Source: Ancylobacter koreensis (GTDB lineage: Bacteria; Pseudomonadota; Alphaproteobacteria; Rhizobiales; Xanthobacteraceae). From it: a DNA stretch of 64,000 nucleotides. Position 1 is the first letter of the stretch, and each line of letters begins with the position of its first letter. The stretch lies in contig NZ_JALKCG010000006.1 of NCBI RefSeq assembly GCF_023016525.1, forward strand, positions 124,001-188,000. Direction: 5' to 3'. Shown one piece after another: positions 45,878 to 53,773 of this stretch. The notes under the pieces were generated by a model. That model was not told the origin of the DNA, ran no database searches, and worked only from the letters and a program-made list of their open reading frames with translations. The translations under genes were made by a program, and so were the position numbers.

Positions 45878-46645
45878 ATGAACGCGCAAGTCATCACCGA
45901 CACCATGAACAAGGACTTCGTCCTCGCGGTGGAAGGGCTCACCGTCTCCTTCGACGGCTTCAAGGCGGTCAACGACCTTTCCTTCTATGTCGACGAGAAC
46001 GAGATCCGCGTGATCATCGGCCCCAACGGGGCTGGCAAGACGACGGTGCTCGACCTCATCTGCGGCCGCACCAAGGCCACCACAGGCTCGATCCGCTTCA
46101 AGGAGCGCGAGCTGACCAAGATGAAGGAGCACGAGATCGTCCGGGCGGGCGTGGGGCGCAAGTTCCAGAACCCCTCGATCTACGAGGACCTCACCGTCTT
46201 CGAGAATCTCGAAATCTCCTATCCCAAGGGCCGCTCGGTCGCCGGGGCGCTGACCTTCCGCCGCGACGCCGCAGTGAAGGAGCGGGTGCAGGAGATCGCC
46301 GAGACGATCTTCCTCGCCGACCAGCTCGACCAGCGCGCCGAATATCTCTCGCACGGCCAGAAGCAGTGGCTGGAGATCGGCATGCTGCTGATCCAGGACC
46401 CCGAGCTTCTCATGCTCGACGAGCCGGTGGCCGGCATGAGCGTGTCCGAGCGCAAGAAAACGGCGGAGCTGCTGAACACCATCATCAAGAACCGCTCGGT
46501 GATCGTAATCGAGCACGACATGAAGTTCGTCGAGGACATCGCCCACAAGGTGACGGTGCTGCACCAGGGCAAGATTCTCTCGGAAGGCTCGATGGCCAAG
46601 GTCCAGGCGGACCCGAAGGTCATCGAAGTCTATCTCGGCCACTGA
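45878..46645 (+). CDS. urtD: Urea/amide ABC transporter ATP-binding protein
   Basis: 255 residues (LivG type). Walker A GPNGAGKTTVLDLICG, Q-loop GRKFQNPSIYEDLTVFEN, the signature YLSHGQKQWLEIGMLL (LSHGQ instead of LSGGQ, as in UrtD), Walker B PELLMLDEPVAGMS and the H-loop EHDMKFV are all present. Fourth gene of the transport set, 13 nt after urtC. Confidence 0.93.
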   Translation: MNAQVITDTMNKDFVLAVEGLTVSFDGFKAVNDLSFYVDENEIRVIIGPNGAGKTTVLDLICGRTKATTGSIRFKERELTKMKEHEIVRAGVGRKFQNPSIYEDLTVFENLEISYPKGRSVAGALTFRRDAAVKERVQEIAETIFLADQLDQRAEYLSHGQKQWLEIGMLLIQDPELLMLDEPVAGMSVSERKKTAELLNTIIKNRSVIVIEHDMKFVEDIAHKVTVLHQGKILSEGSMAKVQADPKVIEVYLGH

Positions 46646-46655
46646 GGGGCGGATC

Positions 46656-47345
46656 ATGCTGAACGTTTCACACCTGCACGTCTCCTACGGCGAGAGCGAG
46701 GTGCTGCACGGCCTCGACTTCAAGGTCGCACCCAACGAGATCATCGCCATCATGGGCCGCAACGGCATGGGCAAGACCACGCTCATGAAGTCGCTCATGG
46801 GCATCGTGCCGACCAAGAGCGGCACGGTGACGGTGGGCGACACCGACATCACGAAGCTCAAGAGCTATGAGCGCGTGGCCAACGGCGTCGCCTATGTGCC
46901 GCAGGGCCGCATGATCTTCTCCACCATGACGGTTCAGGAGAACATCGAGACCGGGCTCATCCCGCGCGGCGAGAGCAAGGTGCCGCCGGATATCTACGAG
47001 CTGTTCCCGGTGCTGCTGGAAATGAAGGGCCGGCGCGGCGGCAACCTCTCCGGCGGCCAGCAGCAGCAGCTCGCCATCGCCCGGGCGCTCGCCACCGCGC
47101 CGAAGGTGCTGCTGCTCGACGAGCCGACCGAGGGCATCCAGCCCTCCATCATCCGCGAGATGGCGCGCACGCTGAAGCGCATCCGCGACGAGCGCGGGCT
47201 CTCCATCGTCGTCTCCGAGCAGGTGCTGTCCTTCGCCCTCGACATCGCCGACCGCGTCCTCGTCATCGAGAACGGCGAGATCGTCCACGAAGACAAGCGC
47301 GCCGACGTCGACGAGGCGAAGGTCGCGCGATTCCTGTCGGTCTGA
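46656..47345 (+). CDS. urtE: Urea/amide ABC transporter ATP-binding protein
   Basis: 229 residues (LivF type). Walker A GRNGMGKTTLMKSLMG, signature GNLSGGQQQQLAIARALA, Walker B PKVLLLDEPTEGIQPSI. With UrtD it forms the ATPase pair. It starts 11 nt after urtD, and the formamidase gene follows within 50 nt. Confidence 0.93.
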   Translation: MLNVSHLHVSYGESEVLHGLDFKVAPNEIIAIMGRNGMGKTTLMKSLMGIVPTKSGTVTVGDTDITKLKSYERVANGVAYVPQGRMIFSTMTVQENIETGLIPRGESKVPPDIYELFPVLLEMKGRRGGNLSGGQQQQLAIARALATAPKVLLLDEPTEGIQPSIIREMARTLKRIRDERGLSIVVSEQVLSFALDIADRVLVIENGEIVHEDKRADVDEAKVARFLSV

Positions 47346-47393
47346 GGCCCGCGCCCGACCGTTCTGCCAGCTTGCCCAAGGGGAGTGAGAAGC

Positions 47394-48623
47394 ATGACCG
47401 AAACACTGATCAAGATCGACCTGAACCAGTCGGCCTACGACAACGACATGGTTCACAACCGCTGGCACCCGGACATTCCGATGGTGGCCTGGGTGAAGCC
47501 CGGCGACGACTTCATCGTCGAGACCTATGACTGGACCGGCGGCTTCATCAAGAACAACGAGTCGGCCGACGACGTGCGCGACATCGACCTGTCGATCGTG
47601 CACTTCCTGTCCGGTCCCATCGGCGTGAAGGGCGCCGAGCCGGGCGACCTGCTGGTGGTGGACCTGCTCGACATCGGCGCCATGCCCGACAGCCAGTGGG
47701 GCTTCAACGGCTTCTTCTCGAAGAAGAATGGCGGCGGCTTCCTGACCGACCACTTCCCGCTGGCGCAGAAGTCCATCTGGGACTTCAAGGGCATGTACAC
47801 CTCCTCGCGCCATGTGCCGGGCGTGAACTTCGCCGGCCTCATCCATCCCGGCCTGATCGGCTGCCTGCCCGATCCGAAGCTGCTGGAGACATGGAACACC
47901 CGCGAGCAGGGGCTGATCGACACCAACCCGACCCGCGTGCCCCCGCTGGCCGCCCCGCCCTTCGCGGCGACCGCCCATATGGGCCGGCTGACCGGCGACG
48001 CGAAGGCGGCCGCCGCGGCCACCGGCGCGCGCACTGTTCCCCCGCGCGAGCATGGCGGCAACTGCGACATCAAGGACCTGTCGCGCGGCTCCAAGATCTA
48101 CTTCCCCGTCTATGTCGAAGGCGGCGGCCTCTCCATGGGCGACCTGCACTTCAGCCAGGGCGATGGCGAGATCACCTTCTGCGGCGCCATCGAGATGGCC
48201 GGCTGGGTGCACCTCAAGGTCGAGGTGCTGAAGGGCGGCATGGCCAAGTACGGGATCAAGAACCCGATCTTCAAGCCCTCGCCGGTGACGCCGAACTACA
48301 AGGACTACCTGATCTTCGAGGGCATCTCGGTCGACGAGCAGGGCGGCCAGCACTATCTCGACGTGCACATCGCCTATCGCCAGGCCTGCCTCAACGCCAT
48401 CGAGTACCTGAAGAAGTTCGGCTACTCGGGCGCGCAGGCCTATTCGATCCTCGGCACCGCGCCGGTGCAGGGCCATATTTCGGGCGTCGTCGACATCCCG
48501 AACGCCTGCGCCACGCTGTGGCTGCCGACCGAGATCTTCGATTTCGACATCAACCCGACCGCCGCCGGCCCGACCAAGTTCCTCGACGGCTCCGTCGACA
48601 TGCCGCTTTCACCGGACCTTTGA
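47394..48623 (+). CDS. fmdA: Formamidase
   Basis: 409 residues from an ATG with an AAGGGGAG site. It hydrolyses formamide to formate and ammonia (FmdA/AmdA acetamidase-formamidase family). Characteristic stretches are NRWHPDIPMVAWVKPGDDFIVETYDWTGG, GPIGVKGAEPGDLLVVDLLDIG, HPGLIGCLPDPKLL, PREHGGNCDIKDLSRGSKIYFPVYVEGGGLSMGDLHFSQGDGEI and the C-terminal CATLWLPTEIFDFD. Transport and hydrolysis are thus encoded together, pointing to amide use as nitrogen source. No urease gene appears in the window. Confidence 0.95.
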   Translation: MTETLIKIDLNQSAYDNDMVHNRWHPDIPMVAWVKPGDDFIVETYDWTGGFIKNNESADDVRDIDLSIVHFLSGPIGVKGAEPGDLLVVDLLDIGAMPDSQWGFNGFFSKKNGGGFLTDHFPLAQKSIWDFKGMYTSSRHVPGVNFAGLIHPGLIGCLPDPKLLETWNTREQGLIDTNPTRVPPLAAPPFAATAHMGRLTGDAKAAAAATGARTVPPREHGGNCDIKDLSRGSKIYFPVYVEGGGLSMGDLHFSQGDGEITFCGAIEMAGWVHLKVEVLKGGMAKYGIKNPIFKPSPVTPNYKDYLIFEGISVDEQGGQHYLDVHIAYRQACLNAIEYLKKFGYSGAQAYSILGTAPVQGHISGVVDIPNACATLWLPTEIFDFDINPTAAGPTKFLDGSVDMPLSPDL

Positions 48624-48646
48624 CCCCCGCTTAGTCCGGTGCATGC

Positions 48647-48802
48647 GGGGCGGTGCAGAGCGCCGCCCCGCCCCTCCTTGCCCAAATCCTGGGGCGGCGC
48701 GGAGCGTCGCCCCTCCCGTCCTTGACCAAATCCCGGGGTGACGCCCAAGGCGTCGCCCCGCCCCGAATTCGCAGAGAACGGGGCGGCGCCGAGTGCCGCC
48801 CC
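48647..48802. repeat. Four tandem hairpins with 44-bp period between fmdA and fmdB
   Basis: Hairpins start at 48647, 48691, 48735 and 48780. Each has two 10-nt arms that pair completely; loops are 3, 3, 5 and 3 nt. The arms differ from unit to unit, yet the changes keep pairing through G-T or compensatory pairs. The linkers after units 1 and 2 share CCTTGCCCAAATCC / CCTTGACCAAATCC. Location: after the fmdA stop and before fmdB. This could be a stabilising or processing element in the polycistronic RNA; function is unknown. Confidence 0.85.
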
Positions 48803-48834
48803 GTCCTTCGAGGAAACGCCCAGGGAACAGGCTC

Positions 48835-49191
48835 ATGCCCGTCTATGAATATCAGTGCGACAGCTGCGGTGACTTCACCGAGATGCGGCCGATGAGCGAG
48901 TATCAGGCCCCGCAGCCCTGCCCGGACTGCGGCGCGATGGCCCCCCGCGTGATGCTGACCGCGCCGCATTTCAGCGGCATCTCCCGCGAGAGCCTGATCG
49001 CCCATTCCACCAATGAACGCGCTTCCAACGCGCCGATGACGACCGGCGAATTCGCCGCGAAGAAGCACCCGTCGAGCTGCTCCTGCTGCTCGGGCGGCAT
49101 GAAGAGCCGCACGAAAAAGTCGAAGACCGCGACGGCGGCGAGCGGCGCCAAGAGCTTCCCCACCGCGCGGCCCTGGATGATCAGCCACTGA
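48835..49191 (+). CDS. fmdB: FmdB family zinc-ribbon regulatory protein
   Basis: 118 residues. The N-terminal zinc ribbon has C8-x2-C11 (YQCDSCGDF) and C29-x2-C32 (PCPDCGAM). A later CSCC cluster (SSCSCCSGG) may be a second metal or redox site, followed by a Lys/Ser-rich tail. FmdB was named as a putative regulator of formamidase in Methylophilus. It is separated from fmdA by the hairpin array. Confidence 0.88.
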   Translation: MPVYEYQCDSCGDFTEMRPMSEYQAPQPCPDCGAMAPRVMLTAPHFSGISRESLIAHSTNERASNAPMTTGEFAAKKHPSSCSCCSGGMKSRTKKSKTATAASGAKSFPTARPWMISH

Positions 49192-49203
49192 CGAGAGGTC
49201 GTT

Positions 49204-49235
49204 ATCCCGGACGCTCCGCAAGCGCGATCCGGGAT
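49204..49235. repeat. Rhizobial-type palindromic intergenic element
   Basis: ATCCCGGA...TCCGGGAT with internal CGCT/AGCG pairing, in the gap fmdB-ggt. A related imperfect GAGAGC...GCTCTC palindrome follows to about 49275. This sequence type is a common dispersed palindrome of alphaproteobacterial genomes, here in degenerate form. Confidence 0.6.
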
Positions 49236-49312
49236 CGTGTAAACATTGGAGAGCGATTCCGGCTCTCGCTGCGCCTCGGCCGAGATGACGCCAAGGCCCG
49301 GCGCTAGAACTC

Positions 49313-51076
49313 TCACTCCCCGATCGCCATGCCTTCGCGGCGCGGATCGGCGGCGCCGACGAGCCGCCCCTCGCCGATGGAGACGGCCTGCACGCCGGAG
49401 GTCATCGGCAGCGTCTTCACGTCGAAACCGAACGCCTTGAGCGCCGGCATCATCGCCTCGGCGGGCGTGCCCTGCTCGATCTCCAGCGCCTTGAAGCGCG
49501 CCAGCACGTTCGGCGCCGCGATGGCTTTGTCGAGCGGCATCCCCCAATCGATATGGGCGATCAGCGTCTTGGCGACGTAGCCGATGATCTGGCTGCCGCC
49601 GGGCGAGCCGAGCGCCAGCACCGGCCGCCCCGCCTTCATCACGATGGTCGGCGCCATGGAGGAGCGCGGGCGCTTGCCCGGCTCGACGCGGTTGGCCACC
49701 GGCACGCCGTCACGGTGCGAGCGGAAGGAGAAGTCGGTCAGCTCGTTGTTGAGCAGGAAGCCGCCCACCATGAGGCGCGAGCCGAAGGCCGCCTCGATGG
49801 TCGAGGTCATGGAGGCGACGTTGCCGCGCGCGTCGACGATGGTGATCTGCGTCGTCGACGGCAGTTCCGGCGCCTGGCCGTCCGCCCGCGGCGGCGCCGC
49901 CATGGCGTGGTCCCAGCGCGGCGCGCCGGCCGCCACCTCGGGCAGCGCGCTCTCACGCACCAGCAGGGCGGCGCGGCCGGCGAGATAGTTCCGCGCCAGC
50001 AGGCCGCGCGTCGGCATCGGCACGAAATCGTCGTCCGCCATGTAGCGTTCGCGGTCGGCGAAGGCGAGACGCGAGGCGTCGGCGATCAGCCGCCAGGAAT
50101 CCGGCGTGTCGCCCTTCGCCTTCAGGTCGTAGAAGTCCAGCACGCCGAGGATCTGGCCGAGGGTCAGCGCCCCGGAACTGGGCGGGCCCATGCCGCATAT
50201 GTCGAGCGCGCGATAGCTCGCGCAGACCGGCGCCCGCTCGACCACCCGGTATTCGCGCAGGTCGCCCGCCGACAGCAGCCCCGGATTGGCGGCGCCGCGC
50301 ACCGTCCGCACGATATCGCGGGCCAGCGTACCGCTGTAGAAAGCATCCGCGCCACCGTCGCGCAGCAGGCGCAGCGTGCGCGCATAGGCCGGGTTCTTCA
50401 GCCGCGCGCCCTCCTTCAGCGGCGCGCCGCCGGGGAGGAAATAGGCGCGCGCCGCGCCATCGCGCGCCAGCGTCTCCTTCTCCGCCTCGATCAGGCCGGC
50501 AAGGCGCGGCGAGACCGTAAAACCCTTGTCCGCGAGGCGCAGCGCCGGGCGGAACAGCCTCGCCCAGGCAAGCCGACCGTAGCGGCGATGGACAGTCTCC
50601 AGAAGGCGCGGCGTGCCGGGCGTGCCGACCGAGCGCCCGCCGACCACCGCGTCGAGGAAGGCGAGCGGCTCGCCGGCCGCGTCCTGGAACAGCGTCGGTG
50701 TCGCCGCACGGGGCGCGGTCTCTCGCCCGTCGAACGTGGTGAGCGTCTTCGTCTTCGCGTCCCAGTAGACGAGGAAGCCGCCGCCGCCGAGGCCGGAGGA
50801 CTGCGGCTCGACGAGGCCAAGCACGAGCTGGGTCGCCACCAGCGCGTCGATGGCGCTGCCGCCGGCGCGCAGCATGGCGGCGCCCGCCTCGGCGGCGAGC
50901 GGATTGGCCGCCGTGACCATCCAGCGGCGCCCGGTCGCCACTTTCTGCCCCGCCGCCAGCGCGCTGGCCTGCTCCGGCGCGCGGGCGTCGGACGCCTGCT
51001 GCGCCTGTGACGGTATGGCGAAGAGGAGTGTCGCCAGCGCCAGCGCGGCACCGCGCCGTGACCATCCGCTCCGCAT
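49313..51076 (-). CDS. ggt: Gamma-glutamyltransferase
   Basis: 587 residues from the ATG at 51076 (AAGGAGG site). A signal peptide ends SQAQQ (about residue 27). The precursor self-cleaves before the nucleophile Thr, seen in LPSTTQITIVDARGNVASMTST. Other markers are QSSGLGGGGFLVYWDAKTKTLTTFDGRE, CGMGPPSSGALTLGQ and the substrate loop PRSSMAPTIVMKAGRPVLALGSPGGSQII. It hydrolyses or transfers the gamma-glutamyl group of glutathione in the periplasm. The HFS-like position after TT is QIT, a tolerated variation. Confidence 0.93.
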   Translation of the reverse strand: MRSGWSRRGAALALATLLFAIPSQAQQASDARAPEQASALAAGQKVATGRRWMVTAANPLAAEAGAAMLRAGGSAIDALVATQLVLGLVEPQSSGLGGGGFLVYWDAKTKTLTTFDGRETAPRAATPTLFQDAAGEPLAFLDAVVGGRSVGTPGTPRLLETVHRRYGRLAWARLFRPALRLADKGFTVSPRLAGLIEAEKETLARDGAARAYFLPGGAPLKEGARLKNPAYARTLRLLRDGGADAFYSGTLARDIVRTVRGAANPGLLSAGDLREYRVVERAPVCASYRALDICGMGPPSSGALTLGQILGVLDFYDLKAKGDTPDSWRLIADASRLAFADRERYMADDDFVPMPTRGLLARNYLAGRAALLVRESALPEVAAGAPRWDHAMAAPPRADGQAPELPSTTQITIVDARGNVASMTSTIEAAFGSRLMVGGFLLNNELTDFSFRSHRDGVPVANRVEPGKRPRSSMAPTIVMKAGRPVLALGSPGGSQIIGYVAKTLIAHIDWGMPLDKAIAAPNVLARFKALEIEQGTPAEAMMPALKAFGFDVKTLPMTSGVQAVSIGEGRLVGAADPRREGMAIGE

Positions 51077-51164
51077 CGCTGCCTCCTTTGTGGGCGTGCA
51101 CCAAAGATTGCTCATCGTAACGCGAAGTGAACGCCGAATCCCGCCTGCGGTAGGTGACGGGCGG

Positions 51165-51192
51165 GTGACGCCGACGCGAATCGGGCTAAGCT
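51165..51192 (+). promoter_or_regulatory. Possible promoter of the short ORF transcript
   Basis: GTGACG (51165-51170), 16-bp spacer, TAAGCT (51187-51192), 35 bp before the GTG at 51228. It is a weak match to sigma-70 consensus, listed because the downstream transcript is closed by its own terminator. Confidence 0.3.
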
Positions 51193-51227
51193 GCAATGGT
51201 CGTCAACAATTGAAAGGAGGTGATCCA

Positions 51228-51305
51228 GTGTCTGATCGTCTTGATCTGCGGTCGTCGGTATCCGTGACCTGGACGCTTGCCTCTTGCGAGGTCCGTGCCG
51301 CGTGA
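51228..51305 (+). CDS. 25-residue leader-like peptide behind an extreme Shine-Dalgarno
   Basis: GTG start at 51228, stop at 51303-51305; the peptide begins MSDRLDLRSSVSV and ends TWTLASCEVRAA. The sequence before it, GAAAGGAGGTGATCCAG (51212-51228), is fully complementary to about 17 nt of the bacterial 16S 3' end. The complementarity runs into the first base of the start codon, unlike an ordinary ribosome site. Downstream are a hairpin (51319-51335) and a terminator (51363-51397). The peptide resembles no protein I know. Function may be in translation, in holding ribosomes or as a leader; this is inference. Confidence 0.55.
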   Translation: MSDRLDLRSSVSVTWTLASCEVRAA

Positions 51306-51318
51306 TGCGACACTTCGC

Positions 51319-51335
51319 GCCGCCTTTTCGGCGGC
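51319..51335 (+). promoter_or_regulatory. Hairpin after the short ORF
   Basis: GCCGCC-TTTTC-GGCGGC, 14 nt after the short ORF stop and before the terminator; a possible regulatory partner stem in the same transcript. Confidence 0.55.
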
Positions 51336-51362
51336 TACCGGGCCGGACCGCGGTCTGACATG

Positions 51363-51397
51363 GGAGGGGCTGCCCGCGAGGGCAGCCCCTCTTTCTT
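51363..51397 (+). terminator. Rho-independent terminator of the short ORF transcript
   Basis: Stem of 11-12 bp (AGGGGCTGCCC/GGGCAGCCCCT) with GCGA tetraloop, then TTTCTT. It ends 7 nt before the YaiI start, so it could either terminate the small transcript or attenuate yaiI. Confidence 0.85.
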
Positions 51398-51403
51398 GAG
51401 CGG

Positions 51404-51901
51404 ATGCCCGGCAACTCAGGTTCTACTTTGACGAAGCCTATTCTGATCTACATCGACGCCGACGCCTGTCCGGTGAAGGACGAGACCTACAAGGTCGCCG
51501 CCCGCCACGGCATCAAGGTGTTTCTCGTCGCCAACGCCTACATTGCCGTGCCGCGCGATGTCGAGGTCGAGCGGGTCGTCGTGCCGGCGGGGCTCGATGT
51601 CGCCGACGACTGGATCGCCGAGCGCGTCCAGGAGGGCGACCTCGTGATCACCGCCGACGTGCCGCTCGCCGCGCGCGTGGTGGCGAAGGGCGCCGAGGCC
51701 ATCGGCCCGAACGGAAAACCCTTCACCGCCGCTTCCATCGGCATGCAGCTCGCCACCCGCAACCTGATGGCGGACCTGCGCGAGGCGGGCGAGATCACGC
51801 GCGGCCCCCGCCCCTTTTCCGCCCGCGACCGCTCCGAATTCCTGCAGTCGCTGGAGCGCGCCGTACAAAGGCTGAAACGGAAAGGCTTCCTCGCGGGTTG
51901 A
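51404..51901 (+). CDS. YaiI/YqxD family protein (DUF188)
   Basis: 165 residues from the ATG at 51404; a TTG at 51428 would give a start closer to the conserved [24 protein letters not shown]. The family is PIN-like, with the acidic cluster DADACPV and [15 protein letters not shown]. Its nuclease activity is predicted, not shown. The start lies just behind the terminator hairpin, suggesting transcription by read-through from the short ORF transcript. Confidence 0.85.
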   Translation: MPGNSGSTLTKPILIYIDADACPVKDETYKVAARHGIKVFLVANAYIAVPRDVEVERVVVPAGLDVADDWIAERVQEGDLVITADVPLAARVVAKGAEAIGPNGKPFTAASIGMQLATRNLMADLREAGEITRGPRPFSARDRSEFLQSLERAVQRLKRKGFLAG

Positions 51902-51932
51902 GGCACGACACACGCGCACCGAGGAGACCCCG

Positions 51933-52682
51933 ATGCTGCAAGCCTGCCTGAACGGATCGCGAGCCAAGGACTTCCACTCTTTCACCCCGCTGACCCCGGC
52001 GGAACTGGCGGCGGATGCCGCCGCCGTCGTGGCGGCCGGCGCCGGGGAGTTGCATCTGCACCCGCGCGACGCTGACGGCGCCGAAACGCTCGCCGCCGGG
52101 GAGGTCGCCGCCGCGCTGGAGGCGATCCGCGCCCGCGTGCCCGGCACGCCCATCGGCCTGTCCACCCATGCCGGGATCGCCGGCGACCGTCTGGACTCGG
52201 TGCGAAGCTGGAAGGTCGTGCCCGACTACGTCTCGGTGAACCTGATCGAGGACGACGCGCCGCAGATGATCGAGCTCGCCATGTCGCGTGGCATCGGCGT
52301 CGAGGCGGGGCTGTGGTCGGTGGCCGACGCCGAGCGCTTCGTGAAGCTGCCGCAGGCGCGGCAGGCGCTGCGCATTCTCATCGAGATCAATGAGCAGGAT
52401 ATCGGCGAAGGGCTGGAAGTCGCCGCCCGTATCCGCAAGGTGCTCGCCGCCGCCAGTCTCGACGTGCCGGTGCTGGAGCATGGCCTCGACGCCACCGTCT
52501 GGCCGCTCTACCGCGACGCGCTGCTGCGCGGCCTCGACGGGCGCATCGGGCTGGAGGACGGCAAACTCCTGCCCGGCGGCGAAGAGGCGGCCGACAATGC
52601 CGCGCTCATCAAGGCCGCGCTGCTGCTGGCCCGCATGCCGCCGAACCTGCCGCCGGAAGCGGCGCCATCTATCGCGGGGTGA
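51933..52682 (+). CDS. BKACE family protein (3-keto-5-aminohexanoate cleavage enzyme type)
   Basis: 249 residues, shorter than the typical 270-310. The TIM-barrel DUF849 shows ELHLHPRDADGAETL with the two metal-binding histidines (HLHPRD), TPIGLSTHAGI and YVSVNLIEDDAP. BKACE enzymes condense beta-keto acids with acetyl-CoA and split them. The exact substrate is not predictable. It follows YaiI by 31 nt, probably in one unit. Confidence 0.85.
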   Translation: MLQACLNGSRAKDFHSFTPLTPAELAADAAAVVAAGAGELHLHPRDADGAETLAAGEVAAALEAIRARVPGTPIGLSTHAGIAGDRLDSVRSWKVVPDYVSVNLIEDDAPQMIELAMSRGIGVEAGLWSVADAERFVKLPQARQALRILIEINEQDIGEGLEVAARIRKVLAAASLDVPVLEHGLDATVWPLYRDALLRGLDGRIGLEDGKLLPGGEEAADNAALIKAALLLARMPPNLPPEAAPSIAG

Positions 52683-52692
52683 GGACCAGGAA

Positions 52693-52716
52693 GCGGGGCG
52701 CGCGAACGCGCCCCGC
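52693..52716. repeat. Hairpin between convergent BKACE gene and the short peptide gene
   Basis: Perfect 10-bp stem GCGGGGCGCG/CGCGCCCCGC with CGAA loop, 11 nt after the BKACE stop and 17 nt beyond the stop of the minus-strand peptide gene. No T-run; may stabilise either 3' end. Confidence 0.45.
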
Positions 52717-52732
52717 CAAACTGCCTGAACAA

Positions 52733-52840
52733 TCAAGCAAGCAATGCGTAGAGCTTTAGCACAAGGTCGAGCAGTTCATTCAGCAAGCTGAGCAACTCGA
52801 CCAAATGCATAAGCCCACGCCACGCGAACAGCGTGGTCAT
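52733..52840 (-). CDS. 35-residue leucine-rich amphipathic peptide
   Basis: ATG at 52840 preceded by AGGAG at 8 nt. The peptide begins MTTLFAWRGLMHLVELLSLL and ends LKLYALLA, with 13 leucines in its length. Acidic residues recur every 3-4 positions with no prolines, predicting one long amphipathic helix; it could be a membrane peptide or a leucine-zipper unit. Codons (TTG, CTA, GTC mix) and GC content are lower than in neighbours. It is not an overlap of a known gene. Upstream symmetric elements lie at 52867-52885 and 52918-52934. Type I toxin or regulatory peptide are options. Confidence 0.5.
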   Translation of the reverse strand: MTTLFAWRGLMHLVELLSLLNELLDLVLKLYALLA

Positions 52841-52866
52841 AGGTTCTGCTCCTAATGATCGGGAAG

Positions 52867-52885
52867 AACGCTCAGCGCGAGCGTT
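52867..52885. promoter_or_regulatory. Inverted repeat upstream of the 35-residue peptide gene
   Basis: AACGCTC-AGCGC-GAGCGTT, perfect 7-bp arms, 26-45 nt before the ATG at 52840. A second inverted repeat GAGTCG-N5-CGACTC lies at 52918-52934. They may be an operator or a 5' UTR structure for the peptide gene. Confidence 0.4.
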
Positions 52886-53069
52886 AAACGCGTATGATAA
52901 CGACGGAGCGCCCGCCGGAGTCGAGCGCCGACTCAGCAGCGTAATTATCGTTAAGCGGCGGAAAAATGTCCAGTATTTTCATGCGTAATCACGCTTACTC
53001 AGCGAGTTTACGTTAGTGGCAAGGCAGACGCTCCCGAGCACTTTTCCAGAAAGGTCGCCAAACGGCACG

Positions 53070-53702
53070 TTACCGCCTCGCCGTCGGGATCATCGCGCCA
53101 ACCTCGCGATCGCCTTCGCGCGGGCTGGCGCGCAGTCCGGCGGCCACGCCCTCGCGGTCGGCTTCGGGCCGGTTCTGGCTCATCTTGCGCTTGCCTTCGA
53201 GCCGGGCGATCGGCAGCCGCACGCCGACGATCCCCTTCAATTGCGCCCGCACGAACGCCTCCGGTGCGTCGGCGACCGACCACGGCTCGGCGCGCGGGCG
53301 CTCGTGAAGATCGGTCAGCCGCGTCACGATCTCACGAAGGTGGTCCTCGTCCTCGAAGAACTCGGGCCATCCATAGGCGTGCACCGCCGCGTAGTTCCAG
53401 GTCGGCACGACCTTGCCGTGCTCCTGCTTCGAGGCGTACCACGAGGGAGAGATGTAGGCCTCGGGGCCCGGAAAGATCACCAGCGCCTCGGCCAGCGGAG
53501 GCGCCTTCCATTGCGGGTTGGCCTTGGCGACATGCCCATAAAGCACGCCGTTCGCCCCCTCGGTGTCGTCGAGAAAGAGCGGCAGCGGCGTGGCGAGCAG
53601 CCCCTCGGCGGTGGCGGTGACAAGCGTCGCCAGCCGCGTCTCGCGCATCATCGCGTGCAGCGTGGCAGGATCGTCCTCGCGAAAGGCCGGCGGCGTGTAC
53701 AT
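53070..53702 (-). CDS. FMN-binding negative transcriptional regulator family protein (PaiB-like)
   Basis: 210 residues. It starts MYTPPAFREDDPATLHAMMRET, typical of the PaiB family, which has a split-barrel flavin-binding fold. Other stretches are LFLDDTEGANGVLYGHVAKANPQWK, WYASKQEHGKVVPTWNYAAVHAYG and the C-terminal GIVGVRLPIARLEGKRKMSQNRPEADR. The Bacillus PaiB affects sporulation and degradative enzymes; here the role is unknown. Confidence 0.9.
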   Translation of the reverse strand: MYTPPAFREDDPATLHAMMRETRLATLVTATAEGLLATPLPLFLDDTEGANGVLYGHVAKANPQWKAPPLAEALVIFPGPEAYISPSWYASKQEHGKVVPTWNYAAVHAYGWPEFFEDEDHLREIVTRLTDLHERPRAEPWSVADAPEAFVRAQLKGIVGVRLPIARLEGKRKMSQNRPEADREGVAAGLRASPREGDREVGAMIPTARR

Positions 53703-53773
53703 GGCGGACCAAAAAGCGTTAGCGGGCGGAGCTGCGCGATTATAGCCCCGCGCCCGCGAGGTGCCACCGCCGC

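Noticed and set aside
49204-49275. Terminator for fmdB or ggt
   Set aside because: No T-run follows the hairpin in either direction; the sequence type matches a dispersed rhizobial palindrome.
51212-51228. Possible fragment of an antisense 16S rRNA gene
   Set aside because: Match to the 16S 3' end stops after CCAG; the expected continuation (CCGCAGG) is absent, and an ORF with proper spacing follows, so it is more likely a ribosome site.
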